From NCBI RefSeq assembly GCF_954871325.1, contig NC_088777.1, forward strand, positions 21,739,366-21,803,365: a stretch of DNA of 64,000 nt, in the 5' to 3' direction. The stretch is from Gordionus sp. m RMFG-2023. Taxonomy: Eukaryota > Nematomorpha > Gordioida > Chordodea > Parachordodidae. The position numbers and the translations under genes are program-made. The notes under the pieces were generated by a model. It had not been told where the DNA came from. It made no database searches and saw only the letters and a program-made list of their open reading frames with translations. Positions within the stretch are counted from its first letter, which is position 1, and each line of letters opens with the position of its first letter. Shown piece by piece: positions 1 through 10,100 of the stretch.

Positions 1-1480
1 CAAAGTAATATATTAAATATATCTTATTTACAAAATATTACAAAATATTACAAATTATTCATATTATCATTAATATTTTATAAAGCTACCATTAAAAAAA
101 TTATATTTACTCAATAAAATACCAACAGTCAAAACAATTATTACTCAAGAATCTGCTATTAGTGAAAACAATTATAAATGTAAAATACAATATGATACAT
201 AATATTTTCATTATCCATATTATAATTTTCCTATGTCCTCACTACGTCATCGTGACGTCATGTCATCGCTACGTCATGTCATCGCTACGTCATGTCATCG
301 GTACCTATTTATTTTTATTTTTTTTATTTATTTTAGACAAACAGATGAATGGAATTTCGAGAATTGATGGTGTACACATACCAAACATGGATTGAGAGAT
401 TTAAAAAATCGTCTTTGAATTGATATAAACAATATTCCCTCAACTTTCTAAACATGAATAGAATAAATGATGTGAATAAAAAGATTCAGGGTAATATTTC
501 ACTTAATCCTTTCTTTATTTTTTAGATTACCTTATCAATTTTCATCTCATATTATCAATTACACATTAATGAAATCTCTACAAGATACTCAACTTGTATA
601 TTTATTTTGAACATGCTCACAATTTTTGTCAGTACTTACATTGCAATTTTTTTTACATATATTTTTCTTTCATGACCAATAATTAAGAAGATAATTAAGT
701 ATATTCAAATATTTAAAAATTTTTATCCTAACTTATTTATAATCTCCAATCCTTATAAATAACTCTTTCTTTATTTTTTTCCCCTCCCTTATCTCATTCT
801 TTTCTTTCTATCTTTACTATCTATTAACCACTATTTCTCAAAACCTTATCAATTCCTTTAATTTAATTTTTATTATTTTTATAATATAATAATTTATACC
901 TTCTTTTTTCCCCCCTTTTTTAATCTTATTTTTGAATTACCTTACAATTAATTAACCTTAATCTTAATAACATTACATTCATCATGTTATTTTTTAACTT
1001 TTAGAATAATTTTTTTTTGATGATAGCCCTCCAACTACTAGAAATATGCATCTAATATTGACCCATCTACCGCTTTTACACTATTTTAATGTTTGTTTAA
1101 TTTCAACAATAGTTTATTTATATACCTGATTTCTTTATTTGTCTAGGCTAGCCCTAATCCCTCACATTGCTACAAAACATGATGAATCTATTATTAAAGA
1201 TAAGCAAAGAAAATAATTACGATTAAACAAACACCTTACCTATTCTAGAGTTACTGGTAGACAAAATAATAAAGAACTACGCTTGAAATGAACTCATCTG
1301 GAGGTTTATTATTTTTTTTTATCATATGTTTTATATCTATGTTTATTTTATTTTCACCCAGTTCTCCAAATGATTCTATCACCACTACCACAATCCCTAT
1401 GCCACCTCCGCCTATTTTTTAACAAATATAAACATTTAATTCTGTACTATCATTCACTTCACTAGGAGTTAATATAAATA
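1..1480. other. A+T-rich sequence with no recognised gene
   Basis: I see no coding frame with family signal here apart from the minisatellite at 243-304. The interval at 1,140-1,300 may extend the Helitron relic to its right, but the translation is too broken to claim. Confidence 0.5.
243..304. repeat. 16-bp minisatellite, about 3-4 units
   Basis: The unit CGCTACGTCATGTCAT is repeated with small changes. A 77-codon frame across it is an artefact of the repeat. Confidence 0.85.
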
Positions 1481-1489
1481 TTACTTTAT

Positions 1490-1950
1490 CCGATTCTCTG
1501 AGAAACTTTCATGAATATTTAGAGGAATGTTCAAACTTGAATGTACAGTACTGCCAATTTCATCAACTTTATTAATGGAAAAATATGCAGTAGTTCTGTC
1601 GTGGCCTTTATAACAATACTTACGACCGTTTTATGGTTGAGTTAACATTGTCGTTCATGATTCTATTTTAGAGGGGGATATCAATGCTGACATTGACAGA
1701 AATATCGTTTTGCGTTCTTCTTTTACCAGTATCCCAAGGCATAGGCATATCATCTTTATCAGGACGTAATGTGTTTTATACACTGCTTTGTTAATCCGTC
1801 ATTACTTTCATCTACAACCCTAAATGATATAAAATTATACATTAATTATTTCCTCTCCAGACGACCGCCCAGATTTATTTTGTCGCTTTTTCCATCAAAA
1901 ATTAAAATGTCAACAAGGATTTGCTCTTAATTTTATCAAATACATAATAA
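1490..1950 (+). pseudogene. Helitron replication-initiator domain relic
   Basis: Around 1,670-1,760 one frame reads DIDRNIVLRSSFTSIPRHRH, resembling the Helitron-like N domain signature (IGRRVILPSSFxGSPRYM). About 100 bp on, at 1,858-1,908, a frame reads DRPDLFCRFFHQKLK, like DRPDLVxRVFKxKL of the same domain. The stretch between, which should hold the MTxNPxW block, is missing or decayed. No helicase or Helitron ends were found. Confidence 0.45.
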
Positions 1951-2262
1951 ATAATCCTCATTATTTTTAAAAAAATTATCCTAAATTTATATGTCAATAA
2001 AAAAAAATATCTTTAAAAATTTATAAATAATTTGCATATAAGTTTCATTAGTGTTTAATGGCATTTTTGTAATTTAAATAGACAGCATTTTTTTTTACTT
2101 AACATAAAAAAATATATATCCCTTATCAAATTCTTTGACAAATAATTTCAGAAATGCAAGACATACATTAAATTTATCTGAAAAACAACAATAACCTTAT
2201 ATAATAAACAACATATTTTTTAGATATAATTTTAATTGATCATATAACAAAAAAGTATAAGA

Positions 2263-2657
2263 GTCGGTTATTAAGTGGTTGTCCAGGCCTTCCCAGTTTC
2301 CCTTAATACGGAATTTACATGTGTTTTTTCCCATATTAGACTAATTGGTAAATCAGATATTTCCCGTTCATGTGATGATATTTAAAATAACTATCTCCAA
2401 GGTGGGAAAAAATTTTCAAAATTATAATGGGTAGGACTGGGCTTGGAACCTCAAAATTAATATTAGCTTGCACCTGACTTAAGAATATCTTTTACAAATT
2501 ATTAAAAGTTGAGCTGGGCTTGATAAACTTTTTTAAAATTATAAGATCTTGGATGCTTCCTAATATTGTGAGCTTGAACCTGGCATGACATCTATCTTAA
2601 AAAATGAATAAAAATCTCATTCCCCCTCATTTTTGACAGGTTTTCTACTAGTATCAA
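2263..2657 (+). repeat. Dispersed repeat, copy A (ends TTTCTACTAGTA)
   Basis: Shares a long similarity with 4930-5610. It begins with GTCCAGGCCTTCCCAGTTTC and passes through AATCAGATATTTCCCGTTCA and GTGATGAT. It ends with a CCCTCATTTTTGACAGG block and TTTCTACTAGTA. No coding capacity. The family is not identified. Confidence 0.65.
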
Positions 2658-2927
2658 TTATATTACAATATCCAAAATTAATTTTCTTATTTGATTTATT
2701 TTTAAATCATTTAAATTTCAAGATTTTTTTTTTTTATAAAAAAAATATTTTATAAATTTATAAAATAAAATTTAATTATAACCTTGATCATAATTAGCGT
2801 ACGCAGCGGGGAGGGGCAGGGGGACAGATCCCCCCCTCCCCCAAAGCCAAAAAATGCAGACGCCGGATTATATTTTTCAAAAATATTATTGTTAATATTA
2901 ATTTATATTTGTTAATATTTATTTCTA

Positions 2928-2931
<4 letters not shown>

Positions 2932-2976
<45 letters not shown>
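2932..2976. repeat. (TA)n microsatellite
   Basis: An uninterrupted run of TA dinucleotides lies inside the hAT element. Confidence 0.95.
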
Positions 2977-2978
<2 letters not shown>

Positions 2979-3879
2979 ATTACATTTATTTATCACATTC
3001 ATCTACTAAGTTATTTTATCAATCAATTTCGATTTCAAGTTTTCCTTGGCGTAATTTACCTATTATTTTCAAATTTTAGTGGCGTAATATTTATCTAAAT
3101 TTCGAGTCAAATAATAATTATCTCTGAAACTCCTTGTCCAAAAGGGAGAAAGAAATTGCAAGCTTGTCCAACGAGATCGATTCTCCGCCACAGTAACAGC
3201 TTTTATGGAGTTAGAAGAGCCGATTATTAATGCTATTACTGAAATATCAATGGCTTGAAAGAAATATTTCCTCAGAAGCAAGAAAATTATTGTATTCAAT
3301 ACTTATTCCAAATTTTTTTTCTCATTAGAATGTATTATTTAATTATACAACTATTTTATGTAATACTTTTCAAAAACATGACATTGACTTGATTAAGAAG
3401 ATGAGAATAGCTGAGAGCATTTTATTAGAACTCAAGGAAATTAGAGCTAATGTTGATGAAGAATTTCATATTTTATATGTTATTGTTGAGTCAAAAGCAG
3501 AGCTATACGTGTTTAATATTTGTCCCCCTCGACTTGCAACAAGCAAGCTCATCGTCAAAACATTAATATAGGATCAGTAGAAGAGTATTATAAAACAAAT
3601 GTCCCCTCTCCCAACCTTTTTCATATGGCGATAGAAAAAAAATATAAATATTTGTTAGATTTTTATCATGAAGATGTTTAAATATCTTATGATGCCTTAT
3701 TAGCTGAATAACTATCATTAAAAGATTAACTATGGTTGACACAGTCCCAAAAAATGCTATGGATGCTTTTTATTTCAAACACATTTTAGATTATATTCCC
3801 AATTATTAAAATGGTTATATATATATTAGCAGCTCTTTAGTAAACTAATGAGAGAACATTCACTTTTTTAAGAAGAATA

Positions 3880-4215
3880 ACAGAGCCTTGCAGAGGTACC
3901 ATTTACAGGACATGGCCCAGATTTTTTTTAAAAATTTTTCCTGCCCGGGTTTTTTTTAAAAAAATTTTCAGGCACGGCCCGGCTGGCCTGGATCAAATTT
4001 TTTTAAAATAAATTATATTTATTTTTGATTTTTATAGCTAATAATGGCTTCAAATATTTGGTTTTAAAATATACAGCTCGGCCCGGATATTTTTTCTAAA
4101 AAAATTTCAGGCCTAGCCCGGGTGTTTTTTTTAAAAAAATTTACGGGCCCGGCCCGGGTATATTTAAAAAAATTAAAATACGGTCAGGCTCGGGGGCCGG
4201 GCCTGCAAGTCTGTG
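3880..4215. mobile_element. CAGAG/GGCCCGG MITE inserted in the hAT transposase relic
   Basis: Starts CAGAGCCTTGCAGAGGTACC and ends GGCCGGGCCTGCAAGTCTGTG (inverted CAGACTTGCAGG). Between them are repeated GGCCCGG blocks spaced by poly-A/T. It splits the LRR|KTYLR coding of the host hAT. The same terminal and internal motifs recur at 7.5, 18.6, 34.8, 43.8 and 47.8 kb. Confidence 0.75.
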
Positions 4216-4929
4216 AAAAACATACCTATGAAATACAACATCTGAAAGTAGATTGAATGATTTGGATCTTTTGAATATTTATAGACATTTAACGCCAAGC
4301 AAGGATTGATAATTGAAAAATTAGCTCAAAACATACAAAATACAATTATTCCTAATAAACTTTTTGTGTATTAATTTATATTTCCAACATTTAAATTTTT
4401 TATACTTTATATATTTTATAAGCTCAAAAAATTCAAATTTCAATTTTGGGTCATTTAAGTGATTCATATCGTGGGTTACATTCACTTTATATTTTATAAT
4501 TCACATTTATTTTATAGTTTTTCAATGCCGGTTTATATATATAATTTTTTTAATTCACATTAGTTTAAAATTGTGTATTAGAAAAGTTATTAATCCTAAT
4601 AAATTTATGCTTAGTATTTTTAATTAACAATATTATTTCTTAAAAAAAATTATTATCCCCCCCCCCCCCCCAGACCAAATTCCTACGTACGTGTCTGTTG
4701 ATCATAGTACAAAAAGTTATAAGAAACATTTATTTTTATTTCATGGATAACAAATAATGGTGCAATCATTAAGCATTATAAAAAATAAATTGTTAGAATT
4801 GTTGCAGTGAACACAATTTCAATTCATATTTTTCTCTATAACTTAATTTTTATAGTTATCTCCTATAATATGAGGTAAGATTTGTTATTTCATATAATAA
4901 CATTAGGGCAGACTCGATTTTATCATGAT

Positions 4930-5610
4930 TCTCTAATTAGTGGTTTGCCCAGGCTATCCCAGTTTCCCTTATTACGGAATTCATGTGCATATATGACTAA
5001 GAATTTACCCGTAGACTAATTGATAAATCAGAGATTTTTCCTTCATGTGATGATAAATTAATTTGAAATTTAACTATCTCCGGGCTTGGGAAAAAATTAA
5101 CAAAATTATTATGGGTTGGACTGGGCTTGGAAAATATTCCTCAAAGTTAATATTGGCTTGCACTTGACTTGGGAATATCTTTTACAAATTATTATGGGCC
5201 AGGTTAGGAAAATTTTTTTAGAATTATTATGGCTTGTGCTGGACTTGAGAAAATTTTTTAAAATTATAAGGTCTTGGGCGCTTGAAAATTTTTTCCAAAT
5301 ATTGTGAGCTTGGATTTTTTTTGAAATTTTTTAATGTTAAATGTTAATCTTATGTAATCAGTAATATTTTTACAAAGAATTTTGATATGGGGTAAAAGCT
5401 CATTTAAATATATTTTGTCTCAAAAAATAGTTTCCACTCTTAGTCCTAATGGTTTGACTCAATGACATTGGTTGAACTTGACTTGAATGGGGGGGGGGAT
5501 AAAAATATAAATAGGATATTTTTAAATAAAAGGCAACATCTATCGTAAAAAAACAAATAAAATTCTCATTCCCCGTCATTTTTGACAGGCTTTCTACTAG
5601 TAATATTAAA
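4930..5610 (+). repeat. Dispersed repeat, copy B
   Basis: Aligns with copy A over its start, middle and end, with extra internal copies of a TGGGCTTGGAAAATTTTT-like motif. It ends GTCATTTTTGACAGGCTTTC then TACTAGTA. The short frame at 5116-5307 is made of the internal repeat and is not a gene. Confidence 0.65.
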
Positions 5611-5639
5611 ACTTTTAAAAATGGCTTTAAATAATTTCA

Positions 5640-6170
5640 AGTTTTGTGAGCCACTTATTAATTCAATCCTGGAAGGCATAGATCAGTTCAAATATTGCTT
5701 ACAATTTATATTTTGATTATCTTTTATTTTCAATACATTCAAACACATCTATAAAAATGAATATATACTACCTGCAATTATTCATCCGCTATTTGAATTG
5801 GCCCTGGATAAAATGAGAGGTCAACAAAGGAAATGCTAGAACTTATTTCCAGTTTGAGAAAAAATCCTGATAAGGAAAGAGTAGACTTAATTCTTTTATC
5901 CAACACACATACTAAAATATTTTCTGATAAAGATAAAAAAATTTTTGATGAGGAAATGAATGAAGATCCTTATGAAGATGATCTATTTAGCTTTTTTCAA
6001 AAGATAAAATATTTTTAATAAATTTCCCGAATTAAAATTTTTATTTATTAAATATAATACAACTCTCCCATCCTCTGAGCAAATTGATCGTGTGAACACT
6101 AAGCGCTCTTGTTTGTCTGATCAAAATTTTGAAAATCAATTGTTGCTAAAAATAAATAAAAAATTGTTAA
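5640..6170 (+). pseudogene. BED-type hAT transposase relic
   Basis: Fragments in order: FKFCEPLINSILEGIDQFKY (hAT FxFGEPLIDAVLxGI motif), ILPAIIHPLFELA (hAT AAxLHPRFK motif), a 60-residue open stretch at 5833-6018, then FPELKFLFIKYNTTLPSS and KRSCLSDQNFENQLLLKIN, the C-terminal dimerisation region. Frames change several times and the ERLFS core is deleted. The matching terminal repeat follows at 6,318-6,461. Confidence 0.7.
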
Positions 6171-6317
6171 AATGTTATCTAATATATAATAATAATTTTA
6201 TTTATATTATAATTATATACGTGAAAATTCTTTTTATAAAAAGATCTTATCTTATTATACATTCCTTTTGTAGGAGAAAAATAAATATTTTTTTTGTATA
6301 TAATATTTAATTTTTTA

Positions 6318-6461
6318 AGTAACGAGTAACCTGTTACTTTTTAGAACAGCCAGAAACGCGCGTTCTTTTTAAAAAAGATAACGAGAAACTGTAACGCATT
6401 ACTTTTTTCAGACGTAACGAGTAATGGTAACACTTTTTTTGTAGTAACGTTTATAGCACTA
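6318..6461. mobile_element. Right end of a hAT, GTAACG subterminal repeats
   Basis: Repeated GTAACG/CGTTAC motifs, including near-palindromic forms, end in ATAGCACTA, that is TIR TAGTGCTATAAACGTTACTAC. Such ends are known for animal hAT elements. It probably closes the relic at 5,640-6,170. No left end was found. Confidence 0.65.
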
Positions 6462-6826
6462 CTATTTAGTTATAATCAACTAGTTGTTACTATTCATATT
6501 CTAAATATTAGCCACAAATATGTATAACTTAAGACTGTATTATAATTTTATCTGTGAATGAATGAAAAATAAATATTTATTAATTAATTAAATATTTTAT
6601 TAGCTATTTTACTTTACCCTATCCTCCTTCAAAAAAATTGAAGTAAATCGCCCCACTCCCTCTTTCATGTAGATGCTATATGTAGGTAAATATTTACAAA
6701 TATCGCTCGATTAAGAAATGATAGTTAATTTATATGTTATAATATAATTAAAAGATGTCATTAGTTATATTAACTGTCAATGCTGTTAAATCTGATAGGA
6801 CAAAGAGTGATTTCCTTATGATTTCG

Positions 6827-6842
6827 TCAAGTTCATTTTAGA
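6827..6842 (+). promoter_or_regulatory. Splice acceptor one base before the start codon
   Basis: A T-rich stretch ending in TTTTAG lies one base before the ATG at 6843. This fits either the acceptor of a 5'UTR intron or a spliced-leader trans-splicing acceptor. Only the sequence is seen; trans-splicing is inferred. Confidence 0.4.
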
Positions 6843-7161
6843 ATGACGGAGTATGGTTATATAGATAATAGATATGAATATTTGTTGATTTATAATATTC
6901 CAAGGCAAATAAGAACACCTCAACTTAGATTATATTTTTCAAATTACATTGAGACCAATGCATTCCTCTGTTTTCATTATAAACATAGAAATAATTTAGT
7001 GAAAAACTTAACTAATACAAAAAACGTATGCTGTTGTTTTATTAAATTAAGATTAACTTTTATTGCACAATTTATTAATGATTTTCATAACCATAATTGG
7101 ATTGATAGATATGGTAACATATTAGATAAAAGATGTCAAATCATGCCAATTAATGAAAAAA
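6843..7161 (+). CDS. GPATCH3: GPATCH3-like exon 1
   Basis: Encodes residues 1-106 plus one base. It starts MTEYGYID and contains YNIPRQIRTPQLRLYFSNY, FLCFHYKHR and CCCFIKLRL, then WIDRYGNILDKRC. These align with the N-terminal part of GPATCH3 as I remember it (IPSVLRSAHLRSYFSQF, FLCFHYRHR, CCCVI, WLDSHG). The open frame runs unspliced to a TAA at 7194-7196; a GT at 7162 is taken as the donor because the reading then continues in the conserved frame without the stop. Confidence 0.82.
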
Positions 7162-10100
7162 GTATATATTGTTCAACAAATATTAATTTTTTTTAAGCTA
7201 TGAAGAATTTAAGTGATGATAGTATTATTAAGCTCCAAGATATTTCCAATCTTCCTGAAATGAATCCCCCCTTCATTATCCCATTTGGGAATGTAGGAAC
7301 ACCCACAGAATATTTATACAAAAAAATAGAAGAATGTAAGATGCCAACACAACTTATTTCAAGATTAGGTTTAAAGTTTTCAGTTAAAGATGATTATATA
7401 TAAAAATTAGGCTTAAAGTTTTCAGTTAAAGATGATTATATAAAAGAATATGGAAATGTTGGGATGACTTATAAAGGTAGGAAATTAAAAACTATATAAA
7501 TCAGAGACATGCAGATGCACCATTTGCCTTGTCCAGATTTTTTTTTCAAAATTTTTTTTTTAGTCCCAACCCATGTTTTATATTTTCAAGCATGGCCCGG
7601 TTTTTTTAAAATAATTTGGTTTTAAAATATACTGATCAGCCCAGGTAATTTTTTTAAAAAAATTTTCAGGCCTTGGTGTTTTAAAAATAAAATTTAGGAT
7701 TGCCTCACGATATATTAAAAAAAATTAAAATACAGTTTGGCCCATGTATTCTGGCTTAGGACTGGGCCTGTATATCTCTGTTATTAATCATTGAAATTAT
7801 TTTCTTTTTAATTTATAGATTTTCAAATAACTAAATTTATACAATATATGCCCCTTATATTTTATATATTTATTTCAGATAATCTTAAATCTCACTATAC
7901 TAAAGAATCTGAAATATGTAGAAACCTAAAAATATCGGTAATATATTATTAATAATTTTTTTGAAGCCTTTTTAAAATGATTTATTTACACATGCCATGC
8001 CAATGACTTATTATTTTGTTCTTCATAAACAATAATACTTAGTTTTAAAAAAAATTCTATTTGTGTATTAATTTGAATATGTAATTAAAATTATAATTTT
8101 TTTTGGAGGGGGGGGGTAATAACAATGTTGGCCTGTGTGTAATTTTTTTTTCAATATGGCCAAAAGTTATAAAGGCTATGCCTATCATAAAAAATTTATA
8201 AATCTGATTTAGGCCCTGTAATGAATTATTTTTTTATTCAATTTGTATAGCACAATTCGAATGAAAAAATATTGTTAATAAGCTTTTTGTTATTCAAAAT
8301 TATTTGTATTCATACTATTCTTATTTATATATATCCTGGATTTTTAATAAATATATTTTTTCATTTGTATTCATAAGTAAAAATAAAAATTAAATTACCA
8401 AATTTCTTAGTGTATTATTTTTTTACTCTATTTCCTTTGCCTGCTTTTTTACTTAATTACATTTTAAGAAAACCTTTACAACATAAGTTTATCACAAAAA
8501 AATTTAAAAAGTTCAAATTTGATATATATTTTTGTTTACCCTTTCGTACTCTACTTTTTTCCCTCGATGTATTACTTATAATTATAGCAAGATTTGATAA
8601 CCATAAATATGAATTAAAATTTTGGCACGAAAATGGTATGAAATATTGATTTTATAACTATAATATGATATAATAACATGAAACAAAGCTAGTTATTGAT
8701 AAAATACCAAACAGCAAATATTAAGGATTAAAAATATGACATCAAAAGTTATCAATGGCCATTTTTAATGCATTAAAAATACTATTGAAAAATTATGATT
8801 CCATGAAAGGTTATTTTCTGTAGCCAATCTCTTACTAGAGGAAAGGCGTACACAATTGAAATAAAAAAAGATGGACATTCTTCTTTTTCCAAATAAATTT
8901 CGATTTATAGAATATATTTATTTTTTTGTTATTAATATGGATTATGAAATTAGAAAAATAAATAGAATGAATTCAAAAAAGGGTAAAATTATAGCAATAG
9001 TTTCGAAAAATTTAAAAACACCGTGAATTTTCGGGCGTAACGGGCGTGAATCAAAATATTCCTTGTCGTGAGCGGACGGGTCGGGTCGAAAATTTTTTAG
9101 TGTTAAAGCGTGAATGAGCGTGATATTTTTTATTACCACCGTGAGCGGGCGGGCCGTGAATAAAAAATTAGGCCCGCGCCCACCTCTAGTCTAATCGCTT
9201 AAATATTGATGCATCTACGATTGAGGATTTTTATAAAATAAATATTTTTACCCCCCTTATTGAGACATTTTTATTTCAATTAAATGAAAGATTAATTAGT
9301 CACAATTTTATTTTAAATCGCTTAAATATTGATGAATCTACGATTGAGGATTTTTATAAAATAAATATTTTTACCCCCCTTATTGAGACATTTTTATTTC
9401 AATTAAATGAAAGATTTATTAGTCACAATTTTATTTTAAACAGCTTTTATTTTCTTTTACCGGTTGAGTCTAAATACACTTGAAACGCGAGAGGATATTA
9501 AGAAAATATCAGAGTTTTATTCTGATGAATTATCAGGATCGTATGATAAATTACTTTAATGTCGAATTTTAATATAAAAATTTTGACAGAATAGAATACT
9601 CTTTGAGACCAAAATATGCTTTGCAGGCCGTTTCCATCTATAATTGCACTTTAGATTCCCTGCCTAATATCAAAACTTTGCTTTTTATCTTAGCTACCTT
9701 ACCGATTAGCACCTGAACTAATGAAAGGTCTTTTTTAACTTTGAAAAGGTTAAAAACCTATTTAAGAAATAGCATCGGTGAAAGCCGTTTAAATGAATTC
9801 GCAATATTAAATATTTATAAGGAGATTATTCTAGATAAAAATTTGATTAGATGAATTAGTCAAATCTCAGAGAAAAGTAGACCTAAATTATAAAATTGCT
9901 ATACTATTATAATATGATCTTTGTCATAAAATTTTTATATTCAAGAATTCTTAGTCATGAAGCCGAACTTGCAGCTGACAAAATTTTACTCGATGGTTTT
10001 CCCAAAAAAGGAAATGAATATTCCTGCTTCCAAAACTTCAAAATATTGTCTTGTTATTTATCTTATATTAATCTTAAGTTCATCCTCACAGCTTTCATGG

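Larger units (their letters stand above)
2792..4697 (+). mobile_element. hAT transposon, ZMYM-type, with 8-bp target duplication
   Basis: Flanked by TTGATCAT at 2784-2791 and 4698-4705. Termini match as AATTAGCGTACGCAG on the left and, inverted, CAGACACGTACGTAG on the right; both have C/G-rich subterminal tracts. Inside, + strand, are transposase remnants: DEEFHILYVIVESKAEL and IGSVEEYYK around 3,430-3,600, TNERTFTFLRRI near 3,845-3,880, then KTYLR, NTTSESRLNDLDLLNIYRHL after 4,217. This is the C-terminal dimerisation region of TTF/ZMYM1-like hAT transposases. The reading is broken by frameshifts and by a smaller insertion at 3,880-4,215. Most of the transposase is deleted. Confidence 0.75.

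Noticed and set aside
162-395. 77-codon plus-strand frame
   Set aside because: It spans the minisatellite at 243-304 and has no family signal.
7162-7410. GPATCH3-like gene as a pseudogene because of two in-frame stops
   Set aside because: Both stops fall in segments with good donor and acceptor sequences whose removal restores family-conserved reading, and all later exons keep frame. It remains possible until transcripts are seen.
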